Of a DNA stretch of 64,000 nucleotides, positions 22,594 to 33,727 are shown in pieces (position 1 is the stretch's first letter; the number at the start of each line of letters is the position of its first letter). The stretch lies in contig CM058234.1 of NCBI GenBank assembly GCA_030180135.1, forward strand, positions 27,748,766 to 27,812,765. Direction: 5' to 3'. Below the pieces are notes generated by a model. The model had not been told where the DNA came from. It worked only from the letters and a program-made list of their open reading frames with translations, and searched no databases. A program made the translations under genes and the position numbers. Source of the stretch: Orychophragmus violaceus (lineage: Eukaryota > Streptophyta > Magnoliopsida > Brassicales > Brassicaceae).

Positions 22594-24135
22594 GAGAAGA
22601 GTTCAATCAAGGGTGTTCTTGAGGTTTTTGCTGAGTTTGAAGAGGTTTTGGGGTTGGCAATTAATACTTCAAAAACCTCTCTGTTTGCATCTGGAAAAGA
22701 CAAGGCTGTAACACAACAGTCGGCTATGGACTTGGGTCTATGGGTAGAAGAACTTCCTTTCTGGTACTTAGGTCTTCCGCTAACTACTCGAAGTCTTCGA
22801 AGGCATGATTATGAACCTCTTATTGATCGTATTCGGAGCAGATTAACATCATACTCTTCACGGTGTCTCTCTTATGATGGACGTCTCCAACTTATCACTT
22901 CGGTTATCTAAAGCATCACTACTTTTTGGTGTTCTGCCTTCCGACTGCCCAAGTGGTGCTTTCGGGAAATTGAGAGTTTATGTTGTGCATTTCTGTGGAA
23001 TGGGGATCTGAACATTAGCATAGGGGCTAAAGTGGCCTGGGATGATCTTTGCTATCCAAAAAACGAGGGTGGCCTAGGAATCAGGAAATTAGAAGACGTC
23101 TCTTTGGTTTTATCTCTTAGCATGATATGGAAACTACTTACACCTTCGAAATCACTATGGGTAGATTGGGTGCATAACCACCTTATCCGCCAAGGATCCT
23201 TCTTGGACGTGTCATCGACAACCTCTAAGGGTTCATGGATATGGCACAAGGTACTCAAACTTCGACCTAAGGCTTTGGATTTCTTTCGATGGGATGTTCA
23301 TGACGGATCTAAAGTCTTGTTTTGGTCTGACCCTTGGTGTGAGGTGGGTCGACTCATTGACATTATTGGTGTACATGGTACTTGTAGTATGGGCATTCGT
23401 AGGTGGCAAAAACTTAATGAGTTAGTGAATGAGGATGGCTGGATGTTCCATCGCACCCGCTCATCACTGATTCAGAATGTAATAGACGTGATTATTAAGA
23501 TTCCAGCTCCAAATCTAGGATCAGGCCCAGATAAGCTTCTTTGGCGTCATGACGTCGATGTCTATAAACATGTCTTCTCCTCCTCGAAGACTTGGAATCA
23601 GATTCGTCGATCACGACCTCAGCTCCCATGGACTGCGATTGTCTGGTTCTCTCAGGGCATCCCTCGTTGTGCATTCATAACCTGGCTTGCTGTCCTAGAC
23701 CGCCTATCTACAGGTGCTCAGATGAGGTCTTGGGGCATCACTCAGGCGTGTGTTTTGTGTGGTGAAAGGAACGAAACACGGGATCATTTATTCTTCGCTT
23801 ATCCATACTCTTTCACAGTCTGGAATGCAATTTGCGGTGACCTATTGGGTCAACCTCCGGACCCGGATTGGTCCATCACGGTGGACAGTATATTTCAACA
23901 GAAAGGGTATCGCATCGAGTACATCCTCCTTCGGCTAGCTTTCCAAGTTACCATTTATAACCTGTGGAAAGAACACAATGGGCGAATCCATGGACATTCT
24001 CCTCGCTCTACAGAGGTTCTCTCAAGACTAATTGATCGCTACATCAGAACTCAGATAGTTTTTTTGGATTATGCAAAAAATCCAAGGCTCCAAAACATCC
24101 TACAACGGTGGTTCCAGGCTCGTCTCCCCTAGGCG
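22594..24135 (+). pseudogene. LINE ORF2, 3' part (RT thumb and zf-RVT domain)
   Basis: This continues the reverse transcriptase after the copia insertion: KSSIKGVLEVFAEFEEVLG, NTSKTSLFASG, LPFWYLGLPLTTRSL and SCRCLSYDGRLQL-type sequence. A stop falls at about 22909. The frame of 23032-24132 then carries NEGGLGIRKLEDVSLVLSLS and the zinc-binding reverse transcriptase domain (CVLCGERNETRDHLFF, with His and Cys ligands). The protein ends at TAG 24130, followed by about 135 bases of 3' untranslated sequence and the A-rich tail. No RNase H domain is seen. Confidence 0.88.
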
Positions 24136-24294
24136 GGAGTTTGATTGGTTTATGAATGTACTTAGTTCTGGTTTAGATATATATTTTTGGTCGAATTATG
24201 CTCTGTTTTTAGCAGCAAACACATTTGTACATATGCCTTAGTTTGATCATCAATAAATTTGATATTTCATCAAAAAAAAAAATCAAAAAAAAAA

Positions 24295-24783
24295 TCGAAT
24301 ATGTATTTTAAATTTTGTATCGATATTATCTTTCTAATAACAACTCAAGGGAATATCCTATTATTATGTCACAAAATCATCATTTTTGTTATCCTAATAG
24401 TTATAACAAACATTACTACGAAGCTTCAATATCGAAGCTTTTAGGCTAACATACTAAATCAAACCAATATATTACTTAGAACAACGCTGGATCTGACAAA
24501 AATGCACGCATGTATAACATTACTTAGAGGTAAAACCGTAAAACATACTAAACCAAACCAATATATTACTTAGAACCAAACGAAAAACGCGTATATACAT
24601 TACTTAGATACACTAGCAAACATCTAATTATTCTTACTATACCAGCAATCTAAATGAGCTTTCCTAAACTAGCAATATATTCTTGCTAATATAGCAAACG
24701 GATTTTAAATTAGAGAAATAACCAAACATACCAAAAAAATATTCACAGTAATAAGATTTTCATATATAATTATGTATATACAT
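24295..24783. other. Intergenic DNA, no gene
   Basis: AT-rich. A phrase ACATACTAAA(T/C)CAAACCAATA followed by TATTACTTAGAAC occurs twice (about 24451 and 24542), indicating a local duplication. No open frame of note. Confidence 0.6.
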
Positions 24784-24800
24784 AAATATATTGCTGAGAC

Positions 24801-25038
24801 GTGAAGCAACCGTGGTTTAGTGGTCAAGTGGTTAATGCTTTACACCGGCAAGTACTGGGTTCGAATCCCCGAAGGCGCAGTTTTACAAGATTAATGGAGA
24901 CAAGCTTATAAGGAAGTTTTCAGAAGCAGGTGGAGCCGTTGATCGTGACCATTGATGGATTCTCGTAGAACGGAGGTAGTATTATCTGTTAAATTGTCCT
25001 TGTAATAGTTCTCATAATTTGTATCAGCGTTAAAAAAA
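24801..25038 (+). mobile_element. tRNA-derived SINE with 17-bp target duplication
   Basis: The 5' head carries RNA polymerase III promoter boxes: A box TGGTTTAGTGG (about 24833) and B box GGTTCGAATCC (about 24869). The body ends GTATCAGCGTT followed by a short A run. A 17-base direct repeat, AAATATATTGCTGAGAC, flanks it at 24784-24800 and 25039-25055. All SINE hallmarks are present, and the clean duplication suggests a fairly recent insertion. It lacks coding capacity and would use a LINE's reverse transcriptase. Confidence 0.95.
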
Positions 25039-25396
25039 AAATATATTGCTGAGACTATTCAATTTTTAATAATAATTCATTATAATATTTTAGTTATTAT
25101 AAAAGATATTCCCATTAGTGGATCATGTAATAATACACCATTTGCATTATTCTAACTATGACCGAAATTGTTAAAGAAATATGAATTTAGAAAATTTTAA
25201 CCACATCAACAACTTACAAAATATGCATTAAGAAAAATCAATGCGTCAACGATTCAAAAAAAGATAGAAATTTTTCATATATCCGTAACTTTAAAAAAAG
25301 AGAAAAATAAATTAAATTTTCTTAAACAGTAGTTATAACGAGTAAACTATCAATGATGAAAGTAAAACAAAGACGGATCACAATTAATATACTTTA

Positions 25397-26094
25397 TCAA
25401 CTACTAATAAAGATGACACGTTTCGTTGGAAAAAGTTCGAATAATATTTCAACTATATTTAATCGTAATCAAACATTCTCTTTCGTTTAACAGGTTAAAA
25501 AAGTTCAGTAACCGAGTTAATCAGTTCGATCTGTTCATCAAGTCACAAATAAACTGTGGGTTTTTCTGGTTTTTAACTTAACGATTTTTTCTTATGAGCC
25601 GACATGAGATGTCTAGCAGGTCGCCGGGTTTACCGGTCCGACCACGGGTCTGGGTCGGCTTTCAAAACAAAAATTATAATTAACAATAGTTTTATCAAAA
25701 ATTGTATGCCCTCACATCTGTGTATGATCGATTTTTTTTCCACGTGGAGCACATTCATTGGTGGAAGAAGAAGCGCCTTAAATGAGCCCCGAAAATTCTT
25801 AATATACAAATATGAAACCAAAAATATGTAAAAAAAATAATGAATGTTTATCTACGGCGGTTATTTTTTCCATACATATAATTCTATAATATGTTTTCGT
25901 ATGTATATATGATTGTTATTTTATGCATCCAAATGTAAAAATTCCGATGTACATATAGAATGATGAATAAAATCTTATACCATCTCGACCAAAAAAAACT
26001 TAAATTACGTATTCCCTTGCTAAACGAAAGAATACACTTAAATTAACTAACAAAGAAAATAATGCCCGCACATTCTTGCGGGACAATCACCTAG
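25397..26094 (+). mobile_element. Helitron 3' end and probable short element
   Basis: The 3' terminus is clear. A stem CCCGCA/TGCGGG (26065-26070 with 26077-26082) is followed by ACAATCAC and terminal CTAG (26091-26094), then T. A possible 5' end, A|TCAACTACTAATAAAG, lies at 25397, giving a 698-bp non-coding element. Alternatively the 5' end is the one at 10383 and the LINE, copia and SINE are nested in a single large Helitron. Short open frames at 25604-25831 have no domain. Confidence 0.6.
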
Positions 26095-27887
26095 TTATTA
26101 TATATAAGATTGCATTTTTTTGTGCAAGTGTTCAGAGTTTTTTTATGAACTTATTCCATAATCCAATGAGCTCTATCTGAGCCTCCTTACCAAATCCTAG
26201 CTGTAATTTCATGAACTTTCGGGTTGATCTTACCATTCCTCATAAACACAATTGCACTTCAATATATTTTATTTGTCGGAAAAAATAAAGAGAGCTCATT
26301 CTAAAACAACCATAATTCCTCTCATTCAATTTCTCTCCCTATTCTCCAGCCGCCTCTCTCTACAGTTCTTCTCTCAGATTCAAGCCTTTACGGACAACGC
26401 TCGGCGGCTTCGGCTTTGCCGGCGTCGTCCGTCGCTGTGTCTCTTCGTTCGTCTTTGTTTTGAGTTTTTATTTATCGGATCTGAGATTCTTCGGTGGAGA
26501 TTTGTGGTTTGGGATGCCGGTGTGCTCTGCTCTGTCTCCGGTGGCGTTTAGTTTCCGGCGGTGGTTATAAGCGTTGACGGCTCTGTTTTACCTTGCTCTC
26601 CTCTTCCGTCGAAGTATCTTCGGCAGCCAGATCCTCTTCTCCTCCTCCCTCCGGTGGTCATTTCCGCCTGTACTGCTATTTTGAAGCTTCTGTGGTCGAG
26701 ATCCGGTCTCAATTGACGGGGTTTGTGGTGGTTTTGGCGTGTTGTTCCTGCGTTGAGTCGAGCTGCTCTTCATACTCCGGCTTGCTTCTCCGACATGTGT
26801 TGCCGGTGTGGTCAGAGGCGTGTGTTTTGTTTTGGCGACCTGCGAATGGATGTTTTCGGTTTGTTGTTTGTACCGATTGAGGTTGGGGTTAGGAGATGGT
26901 CTTTTGGTTATGCTGGTTACTTTAGGTTGTGTGTAGGACCCTTATGTTGGTCCACTGGTTTGGTCTCTGATGTCGGGATCTTCTCGGCGATGGGTGACGC
27001 AACGGTTTTCGGGTAGCGCAGGGGTCCCCTTCTTTGTCCTTGGGTCCGTCGTTGGTAACGACACCTCCTCATCTCTTCCGATCTACTATGTTTGTTAACG
27101 GTCATAGCCTTGGTTGAGTTTGAATTGGCGTCCCTTCCAATAGTGTATCCTTCCGGCGTTGCTTTCAAAATTGGCTGTTCTTTTTGCTTGCTTTGCATCC
27201 GTCTTAAGGTGAAGGTATAATATTTTATGGAGATCTTTTCTTAGTTTTTGCTTTGCTTTTTAATGGGAAGTGTTGTCAGTCTTACATATCTCTGATTTGT
27301 TATTGTTGTTCAAGCTTTTTCTGACGGTAGTTTTAATGAAGCTAATCCAGAGAAAGTTGATAAAGACGATTGAAGAAGAAGACTTATCTCACTTACGAGA
27401 ATTCTCGTTGATAAAGGTATTGGAAGTAAAGATATTGGAAGGCCGCCTGCTAGTGTAGGATCAGGAACATCCTAATTTTACTTTATCTCAAAAATCCTTT
27501 ATGTATGGTATCGCTATTGTGTCATGGTATTGTTGTCTTCACCTATTTGCTGGTGAGAAAAATCAATATTTTCTGATGGTGTTTCATACATCGAGCTTCT
27601 TCAATGATGTAATTTGTAATCAAATCAGATATAATAAAATAGCGATGTATGCAAAACAGTTTTGGTATCCCATATTTCATACTGAGTAAAATTCGGGAAC
27701 CTTAGTTTTTGGAGTATGTGGTTCAGACTTCAAGAGGTATATGGATACTTGCTCATCTGAAACATATAATCAAAATAATGCAAATAAACATTTTCCGATA
27801 AAATATTTGTTCGATAACACCGCGATATAGTGAAAATTTTCAAACCATGAAACCGCGTTATAAAATAGCATAATTTGTGTTACCGAC
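26095..27887. other. GC-rich non-coding retroposon-like sequence
   Basis: From about 26300 to 27200 the sequence is unusually GC-rich for this window, with repeated CCGGCGG, CTCCGGT and CTTCGG words. Open frames are short and appear on both strands. It resembles the long GC-rich 5' leader of plant LINEs, or a non-coding retroposon. From about 27330 a segment (LIKTIEEEDLSHL... EGRLL) faintly recalls the start of a LINE ORF1. I could not find flanking target duplications or a poly(A) tail and do not assign a family. Confidence 0.35.
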
Positions 27888-27897
27888 AAAGATATGT

Positions 27898-28667
27898 TCT
27901 CTCGCTTCGCACTACAACTCCGATTACTTTTTCTTAGCTCCATCCATCTGTTTCCGGCGTTCTGACGGTCCGATGGCTGGGTTACTTTTGTCTGTTAAAT
28001 ATTTCTGTGTTTCTTAGATCTAATAATCATCAGATAAAATACGATCCTCTTTTTGTTTCTGCTTCCCGTTGCGGCGGCTTTTGCTTCCGAATCTCATCGG
28101 ACTTTTCATCTTCCGGGTTGGTCCGAACTTGTTTTAACCTACCTCTATGGCGGTTCTCTCTTGCTGGAAAATCGACCCTTCATTTCCATCGAAATCTCGT
28201 CTGCGTGGGTAAAATTTCTGCCCATGGTTCTCCTCTACACGTTTCACGGTGTGTCTCGGCGGAGACATGCTTGTACAGAACACATATTAGGTCATTATAT
28301 TGGGCCTCGAAGTTAATCGCATCTCCCTGGAGCATTCAAAGGCTTTCGTGGCGTGCTGCTCTGGTATTTTTCCCGGCAAATCCTTTGCCTAAATCTAGGT
28401 CGGCAGAGCAATCTCGACGATTTCAAGGCTAACCACTGTAGCCGGCGTTCCCCGATTACTCCGACGTTGATGTTGCATGACGGAATCAATGTATTGATGA
28501 CGCGTGGTCGTGAGTCATTGATATGTGGCTATAACTTGTCTCTCTCGAGTTGATTGGGCCGAGTTTGAGCCACATAATCTGTTTATGATTTTCATCCCTT
28601 GTAATTGTTTGTCTTGCTCTGTTTGTACACTGCCCTTTGGGCCTATCAATATAATTTCTAGATGAAA
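27898..28667 (+). mobile_element. ORF-less retroposon with 10-bp target duplication (Sadhu-like candidate)
   Basis: The 770-bp block is flanked by the direct repeat AAAGATATGT at 27888-27897 and 28668-28677. It starts TCTCTCGCTTCGCACTAC, is GC-rich, contains only short overlapping frames, and ends CCTTTGGGCCTATCAATATA plus a short A-rich stretch. This combination fits a non-LTR retroposon mobilised in trans. Sadhu elements of Arabidopsis are of similar size and also lack coding capacity, but I cannot confirm family membership by eye. A severely 5'-truncated LINE is the alternative. Confidence 0.6.
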
Positions 28668-28677
28668 AAAGATATGT

Positions 28678-28760
28678 AGAATATCAAACTGTTGGTGGCC
28701 TAGTGATAGTGCAATGAGATTTGTTTTTTGTGTCACGAGTTCAAATAATTTTTGGTAAGA
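28678..28760 (+). other. Degenerate tRNA-like head
   Basis: TGGCCTAGTGATAG followed about 40 bases later by CGAGTTCAAATAA resembles weakened A and B boxes of a SINE. It directly follows the retroposon above. No 3' boundary is seen. Confidence 0.3.
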
Positions 28761-29020
28761 AATATTATTTTTAAGTCAGAATTTTCAAAAGCTGATTTCG
28801 AGCATGTGGAAGATTATCCGCCTAAAACCCGAAACTTTCACAGTAATAAAAAATATGTGAAATGATAGTATTTACCCTTGTTCGGAAACTCGCTAGGCTC
28901 TGTCCGTGCGGTTGAGCTGGATCTAGCGAATTGACGAAAAATTGGGGATTAAGCGGGATATACGTGGGGCAGAATTTTTGAACTTTTATCTATATATAAA
29001 AAATTGTTAAGACAAAACAT

Positions 29021-29110
29021 AAGATATATCATAGTCAAGTGGTGTGGGCGCAACCTTGTTGTCTCAGGTTCGAGTCCAACAAGACGCATTTTGGTCTATT
29101 TTAATGAAAA
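29021..29110 (+). mobile_element. tRNA-derived SINE head
   Basis: A box TAGTCAAGTGG (29032-29042) and B box GGTTCGAGTCC (29068-29078) lie at roughly tRNA spacing, followed by AACAAGACGC. No cloverleaf anticodon arm is intact, so a functional tRNA is unlikely. The 3' end and target duplication were not found. Confidence 0.5.
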
Positions 29111-29514
29111 ACTTAATGCAGGGGCAAACATGACTTTTCAGAGTCAACTTCTTCGTTCTGTAACATGACCTAGTCTGCAAAAATACGGCGGCCACAACTT
29201 TTTTTTTTCATTTTTCTCATCAATTTCTCAGCATTTTTTTCTTGTTTTTGTTTAGATTTATACATCATGTTGCTAGATCTACTTTAAAAACACGATTATA
29301 AAAAGAAAATGAACGAAAATCAAGTTTTTCCAAGATAGACCGATTTTTTTTCCGCATAACCTGAAATCGCGGCGGTCACCGTCCGATTTACGAATTTCCG
29401 GCGCTTAAACGCCTCTGGGCGCCGAGTTTTTGAACAGAGGTATTTACAAATCACAATCTTAATTTTTTTTAATAGAAAATGGCCAAACTTGTCAACAAAG
29501 ATACATCAACTTTT

Positions 29515-29700
29515 AGGGTCCGAATGGTGACCGCTGCTTTAGCTGTGCGGGAAAAGCGGTTTTAAAGTGCGATGCGTTTCAACTGCGGTACGTGGGGTTT
29601 GCGGGACAAGTGCGATTTGTATATAATAAGCGGTGCAGAATACTCATTGATTGGTGAACAATGATTTGCGGGAACAATGCGGTTTATAAAAGAAAAAATA
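29515..29700. mobile_element. Possible hAT-type MITE fragment
   Basis: The stretch starts TAGGGTCCGAATGGTGACCG and is rich in GCGG/CCGC words (GCGGGAAAAGCGG, CTGCGGTACG, TTTGCGGGAACAATGCGG), like the termini of some hAT elements. No matching right end or 8-bp duplication could be established. Confidence 0.3.
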
Positions 29701-30343
29701 ATTAAATTTGGTTTATTTTGGATAGATTTGGTTAGTTTAATAAACTTGGTCAAATTCGGTTAATTCAAATTTATTCGGTTCAATTCGGTAATTTTTTTTT
29801 TTTGTTAAATCTGGTTGTTCAAGACAGTTCCGTTCAAAATTTTAATATATATTCAGGTTAGGTTCATATAAGTCGAAATAAATTGATTTTTTTAGACAAA
29901 TCAAACTAACCGACTACCGAACTAATAACCATTTTTTACTTTACTAAATAAAACTGAACTTATATATAAACCTAAATCGAAAACCAATTATGTAGTTTTT
30001 AAAAATAATTAAGAATATTTTAAATTAAATAACAATAGTTTAATAGTAAAATAAAAATCTGGTATAAATTAATTATAACTAAAAACATAAATAATTGATC
30101 AAACCGAACCAAATCGATAACCAAAGAGTCATAATACTTTTTTGTACATTTATTTAATGTATTCACGTATTAAACACCTAATTATTATAATATTTAATTA
30201 ATACAAAAAACTGTATTGAATAATTAAATAGTATATTACAGAATATTCAGTTATAATATTAATACCAAAACTCGGTTTACTTTGGTTAATTTTAAAATCC
30301 AACTGTAGTTATCGTACATTTACATATTTGTTTATTAACTATA
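29701..30343. other. AT-rich intergenic DNA
   Basis: Runs of 'aaattcggtt' and 'aaccgaac' words occur, otherwise low-complexity AT-rich DNA. No coding region is seen. Confidence 0.6.
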
Positions 30344-31693
30344 CTAGTGGATTTACTACCTCCGCCGCGCGTGCGCGGAGGTCATGTTGCGTGAAAAGAC
30401 TTGTAATTATTCGGATAACGTTAACGTACATAATCACACCATCTTTTTAGATTTTTTTTTTAAACTGGAAATCTCGTTTGGTTAGACGTTAGAAAAAATT
30501 TGTTTAAAATAACCTTCTGGTACAATATTTGTCTTCCATGTTTATAAAATGATCAACAAATAAGATAATATGAATATATTGAATAACTACGCATGCCCAT
30601 ATACTCGGTTGTATTCCTAGGCTTTTTTTTCTTTTAATCGGTCATATCTAATTATCCTGCAATTATATTTAGTTTTGTGTGAACTATGATATTACGTGGT
30701 GAGTTCACTGCATGTGTTTTTATTGTATATTTATTTTGTCGTATATTTCACCCCTACAACACACATATTTGACTTTCGAGTTTTCCGACCACAGTCGCTC
30801 AGCGTCAACAAAAACAAAACTGCTTAATCCAAAATAATGTGAAGGTGAGTCTTTGTTTTCTAAAATCCAAGATACTTGATAATGTTTTTATGGTTGAAGT
30901 TCTGCAATGAAACATAATCTCAGAAGAGACAGAGGAAAATTGCATCTTTAGTTACCAGCATAGCCATTAATGAAAGAAAAGAGCAAAATATTTTGAAGGT
31001 GGTTGATATGGTATAAGTTCACATATACTAAACATTAGCATAGTCTTCTCTAAAAATAACTCTTGTACAGATAATAATAACTATATTAATAAATTTGTTT
31101 TGTAAAATAAATGGTATATAACTATATTTATGGTTTCATAGATCTCAAATTTCATATAAGTAATCCATTTGTTTGTTTTTCACCAAATATTTTATAATAC
31201 ATTTAGTAAAATTGGTTTTATGTGTTTTTTTGCATATTTTCCGCAAAGAATTCTTTGATTCATTAACTTATTCGCGTGAAAATGGAATTGAAGGTTATGT
31301 AGTATACCAAGTTAGTTTGGTGCACTGTGTATGGGTTAATAACAATAAATTGAAAATTAACTACGAACCATAGATTACATGTTTGGGATTTGATCTCATC
31401 ACAAAATCAATTACTTTAGTTTAAACACAAAACCTATTAAAGTTAGAATTTCTTAATTTTCTCCAATTTTTTGAATGGTTTATTACTTAACTTGGCAAGT
31501 TCAGGTCACGGGGAGCATGTGTCTGTACATTGTTGGCATGTGGGTGTGTTTGCTGCTTCAGAGCTAAAACAACATGTTTCTCTGTGAAAATGTGAGATTC
31601 TTCGACATTCTTTTATGTATTCCTTCTCAATGCTTTTGCTTCTGCTGAAAGATTGTTACAGCTTGAGGTTCCCTTTTGTTTCACATGTTTATG

Positions 31694-32382
31694 CTATGAC
31701 TTGTCCCGGGATGGGTCCACTGTAGGTTGACTGTGGACTAAGGACATGGTGTTTGCGCTTGGGACAACACCTGTTGTTTTATTTCCACCACTTGAAGCTA
31801 TATCGGGATAAGCAGCACCCTCTGATTTTGGTACCACTTGTGTATGTTTCCTCTTCGTCATCTTCCCTTTATCCTTCAATTAGAGAAGAGATGATGAGTG
31901 ATCACACTGAGAGTGCTTAGCAAGGTCATGAAAAGATACTAAATTAGAAACTAACGAAATGGTATGGGTAAAGAAAGTTGAATTTTTTTAAATACTATCT
32001 TCTACCCAAGATTTAGACAATGCTCTTTGCCTTTCCTGTGCCCAGCAAATGCGACGCTTGATTCCATGATTGTCCATTAATCTCTTTGGTCATGGTTCAG
32101 CTACCTGTAGCATAAATAATTACAAAAGAAAAGTCATTTAGAACCAATCTTAAAATTTAGGCAAGGTCTAGTCTAGTAATTTTAAATGACCTTACATTTG
32201 AATTAAGCTTTCTGATATGTGGACCTGAAGTTTCATCCAATCCATAGTATTACCAAAAAACAGAGCACAAACGATGTTCACATTTCAATGTTGGATCTAG
32301 AAAGTTTAATTACATCAACGAATATGTCATATAGGTCACACAATTTGTCCTCCAGCGCCGCATCCATGACATACCTCATCGT
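31694..32382 (-). pseudogene. Captured ubinuclein (UBN1/2, HIRA-complex) fragment
   Basis: Plant ubinuclein proteins belong to the HIRA histone H3.3 chaperone complex. Four exon-like pieces appear in the correct order on the minus strand. First, VMDAALEDKLCDLYDIFVD (about 32314-32370) ends at a GT donor. Second, GLDETSGPHIRKLNSN (32195-32244) matches the GLDEDAGPQIRKL region. Third, LMDNHGIKRRICWAQERQRA (about 32010-32085) is followed by ALSKSW. Fourth, DKGKMTKRKHTQVVPKSEG runs in the frame of 31694-31879 to a stop. Intron remnants remain between them, so genomic DNA was captured rather than cDNA. Stops and lost splice sites make it a pseudogene. Identification rests on remembered family motifs. 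Confidence 0.75.
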
Positions 32383-32494
32383 CGTAGGTGGTTTTCAACT
32401 GACCCAGCATCTTGAAAATCGTCTCATGTTCCAGCTTCTTGATTGGTTGCATGTGAAACGGTTTCTAGCAGTGCAACGAATATGTTCGAATAGG

Positions 32495-32611
32495 TCATCG
32501 AACAATATTCTCCAAAGATATTTGTTTAATGGCCACAAAGTCTCCATTCTCCAAGTCTAATCCTTTATATACTCGACCATAAGCTCCTTTATCAATTTCA
32601 TCTCCCAACAT
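32495..32611 (-). pseudogene. Captured MAP3K-epsilon kinase fragment
   Basis: A 38-residue frame on the minus strand contains the ATP-binding glycine loop and the catalytic lysine of a protein kinase. It reads MLGDEIDKGAYGRVYKGLDL, then ENGDFVAIKQISLENI, before a TGA. This is nearly identical to the start of the kinase domain of Arabidopsis MAPKKK-epsilon (M3KE1 family), where the loop is GKGAYGRVY; here the first loop glycine is aspartate. The rest of the kinase is absent. It lies in the Helitron upstream (in sense) of the ubinuclein pieces. Confidence 0.85.
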
Positions 32612-33104
32612 TTACACTCCAAAAATATCAGAAATTCAACCTTAAGAGTTAACAAAACCATAGAGGGAGCTTTAATCAGACGTAGATCAATGGCCAAAAA
32701 AAATGTTTCATTTTTGCTCAATCTCGAATTGGTAGAGGTGAAATCCAAAGGTAAGCCATAAAACCCAAATTCGAAAGCTTACAATTTGTTCTCGAGAGAC
32801 TTTGATTTGTGGAACTGAGAGGACATCATTTGCCGAGCCATCTCATCTTTTTGCTTCCTCCGTCACCAAAACAATTGCTCCTAAAGAAACCAATCCATTT
32901 AGGAAGACAAATGAAAAGAGATTTAGGGTTTAATCTTTGAGTAACTTGAAGGATTTTGAGATTGGTTGGAAGATTAGATAGAGAGATATTCTGATAAAAC
33001 CAATAATCAGTAAACAAAATCAAATTGAATAAACAAAGTTTCTGCAACCTAAATCAAATTGGTAAAGTTTTCTAAGAGATGAATGAGACGAACCGTCAGT
33101 TAAA

Positions 33105-33190
33105 ATCTGCAAGCAAAGAGGAAGCTCAGGCCCACTGCCTTGGATCTTCCTCTTCTCTTCTTCAAGCTTTTTAACATCAACGTAAGCCAT
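33105..33190 (-). pseudogene. Possible captured GARP (HHO/NIGT1-like) N-terminal piece
   Basis: The ATG at 33188-33190 on the minus strand opens MAYVDVKKLEEEKRKIQ, followed by SGPELPLCLQIL. Nitrate-responsive GARP factors of the HHO group share a motif of the form ALEEERRKIQVFQRELPLCL. The resemblance (EEEKRKIQ then ELPLCL) is good but short, and no MYB-like domain follows. The identification is tentative. Confidence 0.35.
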
Positions 33191-33727
33191 GTCCGAGAAG
33201 AGAAAATGAAGGAGGATATATGCTTTTGATTAGGAATAAATCTTGGGATGTGAAGGTTGTGAGGAGGTTTGGGTCTCTTATGGCTATAAATTTGGAAAAC
33301 GGAAAGAGATGGAAAAAGAAACGGCAAATACAATTAAAAGAGGATTAAAGGAATTTGTAAATTTATTTAGTTCCTGTAACGGATCATCTCGATTCGAAGG
33401 AGTAGCAGTGGCTGTAGATCCGCATGAGGAGGAAGGGAGTGTGACGAAGAAGACATACCAGCCAGTTAGACAATACAGATAGTTAGACCATGGGGGAAAA
33501 TGCCAAAAAAAGACCGGCGAAAGCAGAGGCGGAACATCATTTTTTGTAGGTTTTCCGACATAGGCCCAAAGATTTTTTTGCTTTCAAGGATGAGTAAAAC
33601 CTTTCCTTAGGGTAGCGAGAATTTGGGCTTCAAACGAAAACAGAAAAACGAAAGCCCATAATATTTTTAGAAAAATTTGATGACGTGGCGTGCTGTGGAG
33701 AGAGTAGGTTTCTCATTATATATAAGA

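Larger units (their letters stand above)
11850..24290 (+). mobile_element. L1-type LINE (Ta11-like), split by a copia element
   Basis: The element carries, in order, a nucleic-acid-binding ORF1 with zinc knuckle, an apurinic-type endonuclease, reverse transcriptase, and a C-terminal zinc-binding (zf-RVT) region. This is the layout of plant L1-clade LINEs. It ends in 'caaaaaaaaaaatcaaaaaaaaaa' (about 24268-24294), a poly(A)-type tail, after a non-coding 3' end. A copia retrotransposon occupies 15539-22593. Removing it together with one GAGAA copy leaves about 5.4 kb, close to full length for the class. Frameshifts and stops in both ORFs make it dead. No confident target duplication was found. 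The 5' boundary near 11850 is approximate. Confidence 0.9.
30344..33727 (-). mobile_element. Helitron carrying captured gene fragments
   Basis: On the minus strand the 5' end reads TCTTATATATAATGAGAAAC after an A (33728). The 3' end has the stem CCTCCGC/GCGGAGG (30375-30381 with 30359-30365) followed by terminal CTAG (30344-30347) and then T. This matches rolling-circle Helitron structure and the A|T target exactly. The 3.4-kb interior encodes no Rep/helicase. It carries exon pieces of at least two unrelated host genes, ubinuclein and MAP3K-epsilon, and possibly a GARP factor, all on the Helitron's sense strand. A chimeric transcript is therefore conceivable. Confidence 0.85.

Noticed and set aside
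24820..24890. Functional tRNA gene
   Set aside because: A and B boxes are present, but the unit continues into a SINE body with poly(A) and target duplication, and the cloverleaf is degraded.
26252..28432. Host protein genes in the GC-rich block
   Set aside because: Frames are short, overlap on both strands and lack domains; the part at 27898-28667 is bounded by a target duplication.
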